DNA of 64,000 nucleotides from Paraoerskovia marina DSM 21750 (GTDB lineage Bacteria; Actinomycetota; Actinomycetes; Actinomycetales; Cellulomonadaceae), in contig NZ_JNIY01000003.1 in the NCBI RefSeq assembly GCF_000701465.1, positions 682,001 through 746,000 of the forward strand, in the 5' to 3' direction. The translations under genes were made by a program, and so were the position numbers. The first letter of the stretch is position 1, and every line of letters starts with the position of its first letter. The notes under the pieces are model-generated. The model was not told where the DNA came from, ran no database searches, and worked only from the letters and a program-made list of their open reading frames with translations. This document shows positions 52,886 to 61,366 of the stretch, one piece after another.

Positions 52886-53329
52886 GTGCGTACGTTTACC
52901 CCGAAGCCCGGCGACATCCAGCGAGACTGGTACATCGTCGACGCGACCGACGTCGTCCTGGGACGCCTCGCCAGCCACGTTGCCACGCTCCTGCGCGGCA
53001 AGCACAAGGCGACGTTTGCGCCCCACGTCGACGGTGGTGACTTCGTCATCGTCATCAACGCTGACAAGGTCGCCCTCAGCGGCAACAAGCGCGAGCAGAA
53101 GCTTGCCTACGACCACTCGGGCTACCCCGGTGGTCTGAAGGCGGTTCCTTACGGAGAGCTGCTCGAGAAGCACCCGGAGCGCGCTGTCGAGCGTGCCGTC
53201 AAGGGAATGCTGCCCAAGACGCGTCTCGGCAACGCCCAGTACGGAAAGCTCAAGGTCTACGCAGGCACTGAGCACCCGCACGCGGCGCAGCAGCCGAAGC
53301 CGTTTGAGATCACCCAGGTCGCGCAGTAA
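52886..53329 (+). CDS. rplM: 50S ribosomal protein L13
   Basis: The 147-residue L13 contains [16 protein letters not shown] and [21 protein letters not shown], both family signatures. It acts early in 50S assembly. The start is GTG with ACGAAGG upstream. rplM-rpsI is the standard pair, 38 bp apart. Confidence 0.98.
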   Translation: MRTFTPKPGDIQRDWYIVDATDVVLGRLASHVATLLRGKHKATFAPHVDGGDFVIVINADKVALSGNKREQKLAYDHSGYPGGLKAVPYGELLEKHPERAVERAVKGMLPKTRLGNAQYGKLKVYAGTEHPHAAQQPKPFEITQVAQ

Positions 53330-53367
53330 CGACCACCCCAGACTCCCTAGGACGCGAGGACACAACC

Positions 53368-53850
53368 GTGGCCGAGACCACCGTCGAGACTCCGCTGGAC
53401 GAGACACCCAGCAACTACACCTCCGAGACCACTGCCCCCGCGGGCCAGGGCCAGAGCATCACCGCTCCGGCGCAGGCCCTCGGACGTCGCAAGGAGGCGA
53501 TCGCCCGTGTGCGCATCGTCCCCGGCACGGGCCAGTGGAAGATCAACGGGCGCACGCTCGAGGACTACTTCCCCAACAAGCTGCACCAGCAGCTCGTCAA
53601 CGACCCCTTCACGCTGGTCGGCGTCGAGGACCGGTTTGACGTCGTCGCCCGCATCAGCGGCGGCGGCATCTCCGGCCAGGCAGGCGCCCTGCGTCTCGCC
53701 ATCGCCCGTGCGCTGAACGAGGTCGACGAAGAGTCGAACCGTGCCGCCCTCAAGAAGGCCGGCTTCCTCACTCGTGACGCACGCGTCGTCGAGCGCAAGA
53801 AGGCCGGGCTCAAGAAGGCCCGCAAGGCTCCGCAGTACTCGAAGCGCTGA
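53368..53850 (+). CDS. rpsI: 30S ribosomal protein S9
   Basis: The 160-residue S9 has a Thr/Glu-rich N-terminal extension of about 35 residues, usual in Actinobacteria, then [15 protein letters not shown] and the C-terminal [18 protein letters not shown], whose last Arg reaches the P-site tRNA. The start is GTG with GCGAGGA upstream. A strong terminator follows. Confidence 0.98.
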   Translation: MAETTVETPLDETPSNYTSETTAPAGQGQSITAPAQALGRRKEAIARVRIVPGTGQWKINGRTLEDYFPNKLHQQLVNDPFTLVGVEDRFDVVARISGGGISGQAGALRLAIARALNEVDEESNRAALKKAGFLTRDARVVERKKAGLKKARKAPQYSKR

Positions 53851-53866
53851 TCCACGCGCTACGGCC

Positions 53867-53903
53867 CGACGGCCCCGACGGACACTGTCCGTCGGGGCCG
53901 TCG
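53867..53903 (+). terminator. Terminator after rpsI
   Basis: A perfect 17-bp stem (CGACGGCCCCGACGGAC and its complement, loop ACT) lies 16 bases after the rpsI stop, followed by GCGTTTC. Confidence 0.85.
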
Positions 53904-54030
53904 GCGTTTCGACGTGCTTTTGCACGCGTTGCATACATTTCCGGCACGACGCCGGAACGCGCCCTCATCTGATCGCGCGGTTACTCTCGCAGCAGGCCGG
54001 GAAGAGTTCCGGCGGACGGAGGCATGACTG

Positions 54031-55398
54031 ATGGCTCGCCTATTCGGCACCGACGGGGTGCGTGGACTCGCGAACAAGGACGTGACCGCGGAGCTCGCCC
54101 TCGACCTCGGGGCGGCCGCCGCGCACGTCCTCGGAGCGCGTGGTGAGTTCGGCACGCACCGGCCCCGCGCCGTCGTCGGCCGCGACCCCCGGGCCTCGGG
54201 CGAGCTGCTCTCCGCGGCGGTGTGCTCGGGCCTGGCGAGCGCGGGCGTCGACGTGATCGACGTCGGCGTGCTCCCGACCCCGGGTGTCGCATACGTCAGC
54301 GCCACGAACGCCGGTATCGACCTCGGCGTCATGATCTCCGCGTCGCACAACCCGATGCACGACAACGGCATCAAGTTCTTCGCCCGCGGGGGCGTCAAGC
54401 TCGCCGACGACGTCGAGGACCAGATCGCCGCTCGCCTCGACGAGGAGTGGGAGCGCCCGACGGGCGAGGAGGTCGGCCGGATCACCGTCGACGCCGGGCG
54501 CGCCGGCGAGGCCTACGTCGAGCACCTGATCTCGACGATCGGCGCCGACCAGTACACCAAGCCGCTGCACGGCCTGCGGATCGCGGTCGACTGCGCGAAC
54601 GGTGCGGCGAGCGACATCGGACCCGCGGCGTTGCGAGCAGCCGGTGCGGACGTCGTCGTGATCAACGCGAGCCCGGACGGGCTCAACATCAACGAGAAGT
54701 GCGGCTCGACGCACCCCGAGCAGCTCCAGGCCGTCGTCGTCGCGTCGGAGGCGGACTTCGGCGTGGCCTTCGACGGCGACGCGGACCGCTGCCTCGCGGT
54801 CGACCACGGGGGCGTGCTCGTCGACGGGGACCAGCTCATGGGCATCCTCGCGATGGGGCTGAAGGACGAGGGGCGCCTGGCCCACGACACGCTCGTGGTG
54901 ACGGTGATGAGCAACCTCGGGCTCGTGCTGGCGATGCGGGACGCCGGAATCGGCACTGTACAGACCGGTGTCGGTGATCGGTACGTGCTGGAGGAGATGC
55001 GCGCCTCGGGCTACTCGCTCGGCGGCGAGCAGTCCGGGCACATCATCATGTCCGAGCACGGGACCACCGGTGACGGCGTCCTCACGGCGCTGCACCTGGC
55101 AGCCCGCGTCAAGGCATCGGGGCGGCGGGTGGCCGACCTCGCCGCGCAGATCGGGCACCTGCCGCAGACCCTCGTCAACGTCAAGGACGTCGACAAGCAC
55201 GCCGTCAGCCAGGACGCCGGCGTGCTCGCCGCCGTCGCCGAGGCGGAGAACCAGCTCGGCGACACCGGGCGAGTGCTTCTGCGCTCCTCGGGGACCGAAC
55301 CCGTCGTGCGCGTGATGGTCGAGGCCGCCACGCAGAAGCAGGCGGACGCGGTCGCCGACGAGCTCGCGGGCGTCGTCCGCTCGCGCCTGGCGCTGTGA
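54031..55398 (+). CDS. glmM: Phosphoglucosamine mutase
   Basis: The 455-residue enzyme converts glucosamine-6-phosphate to glucosamine-1-phosphate for UDP-GlcNAc and the cell wall. Its start, [15 protein letters not shown], is characteristic. The phosphoserine loop is [17 protein letters not shown] with S105, and the metal loop is [14 protein letters not shown] lies 11 bases before the ATG. The GTG of def overlaps its stop by 4 bases. glmS, the preceding step of the pathway, lies 2.5 kb downstream. Confidence 0.97.
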   Translation: MARLFGTDGVRGLANKDVTAELALDLGAAAAHVLGARGEFGTHRPRAVVGRDPRASGELLSAAVCSGLASAGVDVIDVGVLPTPGVAYVSATNAGIDLGVMISASHNPMHDNGIKFFARGGVKLADDVEDQIAARLDEEWERPTGEEVGRITVDAGRAGEAYVEHLISTIGADQYTKPLHGLRIAVDCANGAASDIGPAALRAAGADVVVINASPDGLNINEKCGSTHPEQLQAVVVASEADFGVAFDGDADRCLAVDHGGVLVDGDQLMGILAMGLKDEGRLAHDTLVVTVMSNLGLVLAMRDAGIGTVQTGVGDRYVLEEMRASGYSLGGEQSGHIIMSEHGTTGDGVLTALHLAARVKASGRRVADLAAQIGHLPQTLVNVKDVDKHAVSQDAGVLAAVAEAENQLGDTGRVLLRSSGTEPVVRVMVEAATQKQADAVADELAGVVRSRLAL

Positions 55399-56081
55399 CC
55401 CTGCTCGACCGGCTCCGTGAGGACGTCGAGACCCGGCTGGAGGCAGCGCCCGACGGGATCCTGCCGATCGTCCAGGCGGGCCACCCGGTCCTGCGGCACC
55501 CCGCCATGCCGTACGACGGACAGATCGACGACCTCCTCCCGGACCTGCTCGTCGTCATGCGCGAGACCATGCGGGCCGCGCCCGGCGTGGGGCTCGCCGC
55601 TCCGCAGATCGGCATCTCGCTGGCCCTCGCCGTCGTGGAGGACGCGGGCGCGGACGAGTCCGACCCGCGGGAGCGGTCGGCGCTGCCGTACCGCGTGCTC
55701 GTGAACCCTGCGTACGAGCCGATCTCGGACGAGCACGTCGCGTTCTACGAGGGCTGCCTGAGCGTGCGGGGCTGGAGTGCGGTGCGCGCCCGGCACCGGT
55801 CGATCCGGCTGACCGGTCACGACGAGACCGGCACGAAGCTCGACGAGGAGCTGTCCGGGTGGTCGGCGCGGATCGTCCAGCACGAGACCGACCACCTCAA
55901 CGGGGAGCTGTACATCGACCGTGCAGAGTTGCGCTCCCTGGCGGACGACGAGGCGATGGGGCGCTGGTGGGGCACGTCCCCGGACCCGGCACCCGCGGCA
56001 AAGATGCTCGGCTTCGACCTTCACCGAATCCACTCAGGAAGACCAGGCGCCGGACCGCCCACTGTGGCGGATCGCACGTAG
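55395..56081 (+). CDS. def: Peptide deformylase
   Basis: The 228-residue enzyme removes the formyl group from nascent proteins. All three motifs are visible: [20 protein letters not shown] (metal Cys) and QHETDHLNG (two metal His and the catalytic Glu). The GTG at 55395 overlaps the glmM stop (GTGA), so the two are coupled. It extends about 40 residues beyond the usual core at each side combined. The stop codon TAG is also the first three bases of a TAGGCT promoter box for the next gene. Confidence 0.95.
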   Translation: MTLLDRLREDVETRLEAAPDGILPIVQAGHPVLRHPAMPYDGQIDDLLPDLLVVMRETMRAAPGVGLAAPQIGISLALAVVEDAGADESDPRERSALPYRVLVNPAYEPISDEHVAFYEGCLSVRGWSAVRARHRSIRLTGHDETGTKLDEELSGWSARIVQHETDHLNGELYIDRAELRSLADDEAMGRWWGTSPDPAPAAKMLGFDLHRIHSGRPGAGPPTVADRT

Positions 56082-56084
56082 GCT
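56079..56084 (+). promoter_or_regulatory. Possible -10 box TAGGCT of dedA, overlapping the def stop codon
   Basis: TAGGCT begins with the TAG stop of def and lies 42 bases before the dedA GTG. It is the same hexamer as in several other proposed promoters here; no clear -35 was seen. Confidence 0.35.
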
Positions 56085-56126
56085 TGTGCAGTCCGCACAC
56101 TGACGTCGCGCTAGGAGCCGAGGCCC

Positions 56127-56828
56127 GTGCTAGATCCACTGAACGTCTTCTTGGCGGATCTTGAGGTGTGGGTGCAGGGCATCGCGGCCTCGCTGTGGGT
56201 CTACCCGACGCTCTTCACGTTCACGGTGATCGACGGGTTCTTCCCGCCGGTGCCGAGCGAGTCGGTCGTCATCACGCTCTCCGTGGCCGCCGCGGCGGGT
56301 ACGGGTCCGGTGCTCTGGATCATCTTCGTCGTCGCGGCGCTCGGGGCTTGGGTGGGCGACCAGATCGCCTACCTCATCGGCAGGGTCATCGGTACCGAGA
56401 GAATCCCGTTCCTGCGCAGCGGTCGCGGCCTCAAGGCGATCACCTGGGCGCGGAACGCCCTGGCCACGCGCGGGGCCTCCTTCATCCTGGCGGCGCGCTA
56501 CGTGCCCGTCGGCCGCGTCGCGGTGAACATGTCCGCCGGTGCCGTCGGCTTTCCGCAGCGCCGTTTCATGGCGTTCTCCGGCATCGCGGCGATCGTCTGG
56601 GCGTCGTTCTCCGTCGGCATCGGCACGCTCGCCGGCCAGTGGCTCGGGCACAACACCCTGCTCGCGATGGTGGTCGGTGTCGGTGTCGGGCTCCTGATGG
56701 GGTTCGTCGTCGACCGTCTCGTCGTCTGGTGGTCCGGGCGCGGGCACGCGCTCGAGCCGTTCGAGCCGCTGCCGACCGAGATCGCCGCGGCGCAGGAGGA
56801 CGAGCACCTCTACGACGCCGCGGGCTAG
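56127..56828 (+). CDS. DedA/SNARE-associated family membrane protein
   Basis: The 233-residue protein has about five hydrophobic segments and the DedA pattern: [11 protein letters not shown], a Gly-rich [13 protein letters not shown] and the [16 protein letters not shown] motif with its conserved Arg and Pro. DedA proteins are half-transporters, some of which recycle undecaprenyl phosphate or phospholipids. AGGAG precedes the GTG. It converges on coaA, and the two stop codons overlap. Confidence 0.9.
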   Translation: MLDPLNVFLADLEVWVQGIAASLWVYPTLFTFTVIDGFFPPVPSESVVITLSVAAAAGTGPVLWIIFVVAALGAWVGDQIAYLIGRVIGTERIPFLRSGRGLKAITWARNALATRGASFILAARYVPVGRVAVNMSAGAVGFPQRRFMAFSGIAAIVWASFSVGIGTLAGQWLGHNTLLAMVVGVGVGLLMGFVVDRLVVWWSGRGHALEPFEPLPTEIAAAQEDEHLYDAAG

Positions 56829-57802
56829 AGCTTTCGCAGGCGGATGCGCTGGACCTTGTGGTCGTGGCCCTTGGTCAGCAGCAGAGTCGCCCGCCCGCGG
56901 GTGGGCAGCACGTTCTGCTCGAGGTTGGGTGCATTGATCGTGTCCCAGATCCGGCGCGCCGTCTCCTCCGCCTCGGCGTCGCTCAGCGTGGCGTACCGGT
57001 GGAAGTAGCTCTCCGGCTGGGCGAAGGCGGTCTTGCGCAGTGACAGGAAGCGGTCGACGTACCACTGGCGGATGTTCCGGGTCCGGGCGTCGACGTAGAT
57101 CGAGAAGTCGAAGAAGTCCGAGACCGCCACGGTCGTCCCGTCCGGGCTCGGGCGCGCCGGCTGCAGGACGTTCAGGCCCTCGACGATCAGGACGTCGGGG
57201 CGGTGCACCACCGCCCTCTCGCCCGGCACGATGTCGTAGGTGAGGTGATCGTAGACCGGTGCCTTCACCTCGGTCTGGCCGGCCTTCACCCGGGAGAGGA
57301 ACCGGATCAGGGCGCGGCGGTCGTAGGCCTCGGGGAAGCCCTTGCGCCCGAGGAGGCCGCGGCGCTCCAGCTCGGCGTTCGGGTAGAGGAACCCGTCCGT
57401 GGTGATCAGCTCGACGCGCGGTGTCCCGGGCCAGCGGGCCATGAGCTCGCGCAGCAGCCGAGCCGTCGTGGACTTGCCCACGGCGACGGAGCCGGCGACA
57501 CCGATCACGTACGGCGTACGCACGGGGCGCTCGTGCAGGAACGTCGACGTCACGTCGTGCAGTCCCGCCGACGCCTGCACGTACAGGTTCAGCAGCCGCG
57601 ACAGCGGCCGGTAGACGGCGTCCGCCTCGGCGAGGTCGATGGGATCTCCGAGGCCGCGCAGCCGTTCGACCTCGTCGGCCGTCAGCGGCAGCGGCGTCGA
57701 GGAGGAGAGCCGGCTCCATGCGGCGCGGTCGAGGTCCACGTACGGCGACGTCGACTCACCGGTCAGTGCCGGGTCCACGCGCGGTAGCTGATCTTCGGTC
57801 AC
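56825..57802 (-). CDS. coaA: Type I pantothenate kinase
   Basis: The 325-residue enzyme phosphorylates pantothenate, the first step of CoA synthesis. It has the P-loop [15 protein letters not shown], the segment TDGFLYPN, and [11 protein letters not shown] and VEGLNVLQ, all typical of the bacterial type I (CoaA) family. The GTG start lies 6 bases after a CACAAT -10-like box on this strand, which suggests a leaderless mRNA. Its TAG and the dedA TAG share the palindrome CTAG at 56825-56828. acpS, which uses CoA, lies close by. Confidence 0.97.
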   Translation of the reverse strand: MTEDQLPRVDPALTGESTSPYVDLDRAAWSRLSSSTPLPLTADEVERLRGLGDPIDLAEADAVYRPLSRLLNLYVQASAGLHDVTSTFLHERPVRTPYVIGVAGSVAVGKSTTARLLRELMARWPGTPRVELITTDGFLYPNAELERRGLLGRKGFPEAYDRRALIRFLSRVKAGQTEVKAPVYDHLTYDIVPGERAVVHRPDVLIVEGLNVLQPARPSPDGTTVAVSDFFDFSIYVDARTRNIRQWYVDRFLSLRKTAFAQPESYFHRYATLSDAEAEETARRIWDTINAPNLEQNVLPTRGRATLLLTKGHDHKVQRIRLRKL

Positions 57803-57808
57803 GCAACG

Positions 57809-57814
57809 ATTGTG
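57809..57814 (-). promoter_or_regulatory. -10-like box CACAAT, possible leaderless start of coaA
   Basis: On the minus strand CACAAT is followed by 6 bases and the GTG; there is no ribosome-binding site. It deviates from TANNNT at its first base. Confidence 0.4.
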
Positions 57815-57907
57815 CCCGATCTGCGAGCACCCGCGTCCCCGCGTTCGTCAGGAAAGGTCGCAAAAAACCGCAGAACTGCGCCGCGCGCAGCAGGTGCTTT
57901 CGATGGC

Positions 57908-57913
57908 TAGACT
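57908..57913 (+). promoter_or_regulatory. -10 box TAGACT, leaderless start of glmS
   Basis: TAGACT lies 8 bases before the ATG at 57922, with no ribosome-binding site between. No glmS ribozyme-like leader fits this arrangement. Confidence 0.5.
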
Positions 57914-57921
57914 CTCGAATC

Positions 57922-59787
57922 ATGTGTGGAATCGTGGGGTATGCAGGCCCTGTCCAGCCGTCGGGGCGACCCCTCGACGTCGTCCTTGAAGGCCTCCGTC
58001 GGCTCGAGTACCGCGGGTACGACTCCGCGGGTGTGGCACTGACCGTGCCCGGCCAGACGGTTGTCTCGTCGGCCAAGAAGTCCGGCAAGCTCGTGAACCT
58101 CGTCGACGAGCTCGCAGCACACCCGCTGCCCGAGGCCGTCGCCGGGATCGGGCACACCCGCTGGGCCACCCACGGGGGGCCGACGGACGTCAACGCGCAC
58201 CCGCACGTCGTCGACGGCGGGCGTCTCGCCGTCATCCACAACGGCATCGTCGAGAACTTCGCCGCGCTGAAGGAGGAGCTCGCCGCCGAGGGCGTCACGT
58301 TCCTCTCGCAGACGGACACCGAGGTCGCGGCACACCTCCTGGCCCGCACCTTCCGCGAGGTGGGTGACCTGACCGTCGCGATGACCGTCGTCGCGCGCCG
58401 GCTCGAGGGCACGTTCACGCTCCTCGCCGTGCACGCCGACGATCCCGCCACGGTGGTCGGCGCCCGCCACGACTCGCCGCTGGTCGTCGGCCTCGGCGAC
58501 GGGGAGAACTTCCTCGGGTCCGACGTCGCCGCGTTCGTCTCGCACACCACCGAGGCCCTGGAGCTCGGCCAGGACCAGGTGGTCACCATCACGGCGACCT
58601 CGGTCGACGTCGTGGACTTCGACGGCGAGCCCGCCCAGGCGAAGCGCTTCTCCGTCGACTGGGACGCCGCGGCCGCCGAGAAGGGTGGCTTCGAGTCCTT
58701 CATGGACAAGGAGATCCACGACCAGCCGCAGGCCGTCGGCGACACGCTGCTCGGCCGCACGGACGTGGACGGTCGTCTCATCCTCGACGACCTCAAGATC
58801 GACGAGGCGGTGCTGCGCTCGGTCGACAAGATCGTCGTCATCGCCTGCGGCACGGCCGCCTACGCGGGCCACGTCGCCAAGTACGCGATCGAGCACTGGT
58901 GCCGGATCCCCGTGGAGGTCGAGCTCGCGCACGAGTTCCGCTACCGCGACCCGGTCGTCAACGAGAAGACGCTGGTCGTCGCGATCACCCAGTCCGGCGA
59001 GACCATGGACACCCTGATGGCCGTGCGGCACGCCCGCGAGCAGGGCGCCAAGGTGATCTCGATCGTCAACACCAACGGGTCGACGATCCCTCGCGAGTCC
59101 GACGCCGTGCTCTACACGCACGCGGGCCCCGAGATCGCGGTCGCCTCCACCAAGGCGTTCCTCTCGCAGATCACCGCGGCCTACGTCCTCGGGCTCTACC
59201 TCGCCCAGCTGCGCGGCAACAAGTTCCCGGACGAGATCGCGCTGCTGATGGACGAGCTGCGCGACATGCCGCGCAAGATCCAGACGGTGATCGAGCGCGG
59301 CGAGTACGTGCGCTCGACGGCGCGTTCGATGAAGGACGCCTCCTCGGTGCTCTTCCTCGGTCGCCACGTCGGCTTCCCCGTCGCGATGGAGGGCGCGCTC
59401 AAGCTCAAGGAGCTCGCGTACATCCACGCCGAGGGCTTCGCGGCCGGCGAGCTCAAGCACGGCCCGATCGCGCTGATCGACGAGGGCCAGCCCGTGTTCG
59501 TCGTCGTGCCCTCGCCCCGGGGGCGGGACTCGCTGCACTCGAAGGTGGTCTCCAACATCCAGGAGATCCGCGCCCGTGGCGCCCGCACGCTCGTGATCGC
59601 CGAGGACGGCGACGACTCCGTCAAGGCGTTCGCCGACGAGATCTTCTGGATCCCGCAGGTGCCCACCCTGATGCAGCCGCTGCTCGCGACCGTCCCGCTG
59701 CAGATCTTCGCGATGGCGCTCGCGACCGCCAAGGGCCTCGACGTCGACCAGCCGCGCAACCTCGCCAAGTCGGTCACCGTCGAGTAG
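57922..59787 (+). CDS. glmS: Glutamine-fructose-6-phosphate aminotransferase (isomerizing)
   Basis: The ATG at 57922 places the nucleophile at Cys2 (MCGIVGYAG), as required after Met removal; the frame is open upstream, but a longer start would bury it. The 621 residues comprise the glutaminase domain (GIGHTRWATHG, HNGIVENF) and two SIS domains (ITQSGETMDTL, LGRHVGFPVAMEGALKLKE), ending DQPRNLAKSVTVE. It makes glucosamine-6-phosphate, the substrate of GlmM encoded upstream. Confidence 0.98.
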   Translation: MCGIVGYAGPVQPSGRPLDVVLEGLRRLEYRGYDSAGVALTVPGQTVVSSAKKSGKLVNLVDELAAHPLPEAVAGIGHTRWATHGGPTDVNAHPHVVDGGRLAVIHNGIVENFAALKEELAAEGVTFLSQTDTEVAAHLLARTFREVGDLTVAMTVVARRLEGTFTLLAVHADDPATVVGARHDSPLVVGLGDGENFLGSDVAAFVSHTTEALELGQDQVVTITATSVDVVDFDGEPAQAKRFSVDWDAAAAEKGGFESFMDKEIHDQPQAVGDTLLGRTDVDGRLILDDLKIDEAVLRSVDKIVVIACGTAAYAGHVAKYAIEHWCRIPVEVELAHEFRYRDPVVNEKTLVVAITQSGETMDTLMAVRHAREQGAKVISIVNTNGSTIPRESDAVLYTHAGPEIAVASTKAFLSQITAAYVLGLYLAQLRGNKFPDEIALLMDELRDMPRKIQTVIERGEYVRSTARSMKDASSVLFLGRHVGFPVAMEGALKLKELAYIHAEGFAAGELKHGPIALIDEGQPVFVVVPSPRGRDSLHSKVVSNIQEIRARGARTLVIAEDGDDSVKAFADEIFWIPQVPTLMQPLLATVPLQIFAMALATAKGLDVDQPRNLAKSVTVE

Positions 59788-59804
59788 TCCGACCGGGGGT
59801 CGCC

Positions 59805-59810
59805 TAGGCT
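59805..59810 (+). promoter_or_regulatory. -10 box TAGGCT, leaderless start of acpS
   Basis: TAGGCT is followed by 6 bases and the GTG at 59817; there is no ribosome-binding site. Confidence 0.55.
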
Positions 59811-59816
59811 GAGCCC

Positions 59817-60167
59817 GTGATCATCGGGGTAGGAGTGGACGTCGTCGACGTGGACCGGTTCATGGAGACGCTCGACCGCACGCCACGCCTGCGCGAGAAG
59901 CTGTTCACCCCCGCCGAGCGGGACCTCCCACCGGCGTCGATCGCAGCGCGCTTCGCCGCCAAGGAGGCGATCGCGAAGGCGCTCGGTGCCCCCGGCGGGA
60001 TGAGCTGGCAGGACGCGACCGTGCACCGGGTGCCGGGCGGGGCCCCCGAGGTGGAGATCTCCGGCACCGTCGCCGCGCGGGCGCAGGAGCTCGGGATCCA
60101 GAAGTTCCACCTGTCGATCTCGCACGACGCCGGGATCGCGTCCGCCATGGTCGTCGCCGAGGGCTGA
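59817..60167 (+). CDS. acpS: Holo-[acyl-carrier-protein] synthase
   Basis: The 116-residue enzyme transfers phosphopantetheine from CoA to ACP. It has [14 protein letters not shown] with the metal ligand D8 and [12 protein letters not shown] with E50, plus LSISHDAG near the end. The GTG follows a -10 box by 6 bases. It lies 29 bp after glmS, the usual glmS-acpS order of Actinobacteria. Confidence 0.96.
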   Translation: MIIGVGVDVVDVDRFMETLDRTPRLREKLFTPAERDLPPASIAARFAAKEAIAKALGAPGGMSWQDATVHRVPGGAPEVEISGTVAARAQELGIQKFHLSISHDAGIASAMVVAEG

Positions 60168-60183
60168 CCGTCGCCCGACGCAC

Positions 60184-60223
60184 CGAGGGCGGGGCATCAC
60201 GTCGTTCGGATGCCCCGCCCTCG
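60184..60223. terminator. Bidirectional terminator between acpS and the LLM oxidoreductase gene
   Basis: A perfect 15-bp stem (CGAGGGCGGGGCATC and its complement, 10-base loop) lies between two converging genes and can serve both. Confidence 0.8.
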
Positions 60224-60234
60224 TACGTCGTGGG

Positions 60235-61269
60235 TCAGTGCTGGAAGTGGGGCACGACCTCGCGGGCGAAGAGCTCGATCGACGAGCGGTCGTAGGCGGC
60301 GTCGAGGAAGTACGTGATCGCGTACGTCATGCCGAGCTCCTCGAGCTCGCGCAGCGCCGTGACGACCTGCTCCGGCGTGCCCACGAGAGGGCCGTTGCGC
60401 CACGACTCGATCTGGCCGTCGGCCGCGTCGGGGGAGACCCGGCGGTAGTGGTCCTCGATCCATCGCAGCTTCTCGGCGACGACCTCCTCGGTCTCGCCGA
60501 TGACGACGTTGAAGTTCGCCGACCGGGTGATGGCGGCGAAGTCGGTGCCCAGGTCCTCGCAGTGACTGCGCAGCACCTTGGACTTGTGCGCGAACTCCTC
60601 GGGCATGCCGGAGAAGTTGGTGTACTGCGCGTACTGCGCGGCGGTGCGCAGGGTGCGCTTCTCGCCGCCCCCCGCGATCCAGAGCGGGATGGTCGGCCGG
60701 CCGGACTCGTCCCGCTGCAACGGCTGCGGGTGGCAGAGCGCGCCGTCGGCCGTGTAGTAGGAGCCGTGCAGCGTGGCGGACCCCTCGGACCACATCTGCG
60801 ACATGATCTGCACGCCCTCGTCGAGCGCCTTGAGCCGGTCCCCGGCGTTCGGGAACCCGTAGCCGTACGCCTTCCACTCGTGCTCGTACCACCCGGCGCC
60901 GATCCCCATCTCGGTGCGACCGCCGGAGATCGCGTCGACCGTGGAGGCGACCTTCGCGAGGTAGGCCGGGTTGCGGTAGGCCATGCACGTGCACATCTGC
61001 CCGAGGCGCACGCGCTCCGTCGAGGCGGCGAACGCGGACATCAGCGTCCAGGCCTCGTGCGTGGCCTCCTCGGAGGGCTCGGGGACGGTGTGGAAGTGGT
61101 CGTACACCCAGACCGACTCAAAGGCCGGGAGGTCGCCGGGCAGACCGCTGCCGGCGAGCGCGGTGTCGGCGTAGCGGGCGAGAGACCGCATCGTCTCCCA
61201 GTGGTCGGCCGGTTCGATGCCGACGAGGTCCATCCGCCAGCCCTGTGGAATGAAGAGTCCGAATCGCAT
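60235..61269 (-). CDS. LLM class (luciferase-like, F420-dependent) oxidoreductase
   Basis: The 344-residue protein has the bacterial-luciferase-like fold pattern of F420-dependent oxidoreductases: MRFGLFIPQGW, FESVWVYDHFH, ERVRLGQMCTCMAYRNPAYLAKVASTVD (shown in parts) and GRTEMGIGAGWYEHEW, then IPLWIAGGGEKRTLR. The substrate is unknown. It is probably cytoplasmic. A -10 box TAGGTT lies 6 bases before the ATG on this strand, so it is probably leaderless. It is divergent from nnrE/nnrD. Confidence 0.87.
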   Translation of the reverse strand: MRFGLFIPQGWRMDLVGIEPADHWETMRSLARYADTALAGSGLPGDLPAFESVWVYDHFHTVPEPSEEATHEAWTLMSAFAASTERVRLGQMCTCMAYRNPAYLAKVASTVDAISGGRTEMGIGAGWYEHEWKAYGYGFPNAGDRLKALDEGVQIMSQMWSEGSATLHGSYYTADGALCHPQPLQRDESGRPTIPLWIAGGGEKRTLRTAAQYAQYTNFSGMPEEFAHKSKVLRSHCEDLGTDFAAITRSANFNVVIGETEEVVAEKLRWIEDHYRRVSPDAADGQIESWRNGPLVGTPEQVVTALRELEELGMTYAITYFLDAAYDRSSIELFAREVVPHFQH

Positions 61270-61275
61270 GCGTCC

Positions 61276-61281
61276 AACCTA
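61276..61281 (-). promoter_or_regulatory. -10 box TAGGTT, leaderless start of the LLM oxidoreductase gene
   Basis: On the minus strand TAGGTT is followed by 6 bases and the ATG at 61269; there is no ribosome-binding site. Confidence 0.55.
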
Positions 61282-61353
61282 CTCCGGCCGTCCGACGTCG
61301 CACCTCGCCGCCCCGGGGCGACCGCGCTTTGGGCAGTCGGGCCGTCGGGCAGG

Positions 61354-61359
61354 CAGGAT
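61354..61359 (+). promoter_or_regulatory. -10-like box CAGGAT before nnrE/nnrD
   Basis: CAGGAT lies 7 bases before the ATG at 61367, again a leaderless arrangement, although the first base departs from the TANNNT pattern. Confidence 0.4.
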
Positions 61360-61366
61360 GGACCGC

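Noticed and set aside
57850-57921. A glmS ribozyme before glmS.
   Set aside because: A -10 box lies 8 bases before the ATG, leaving no room for a ribozyme leader, and I saw no matching core.
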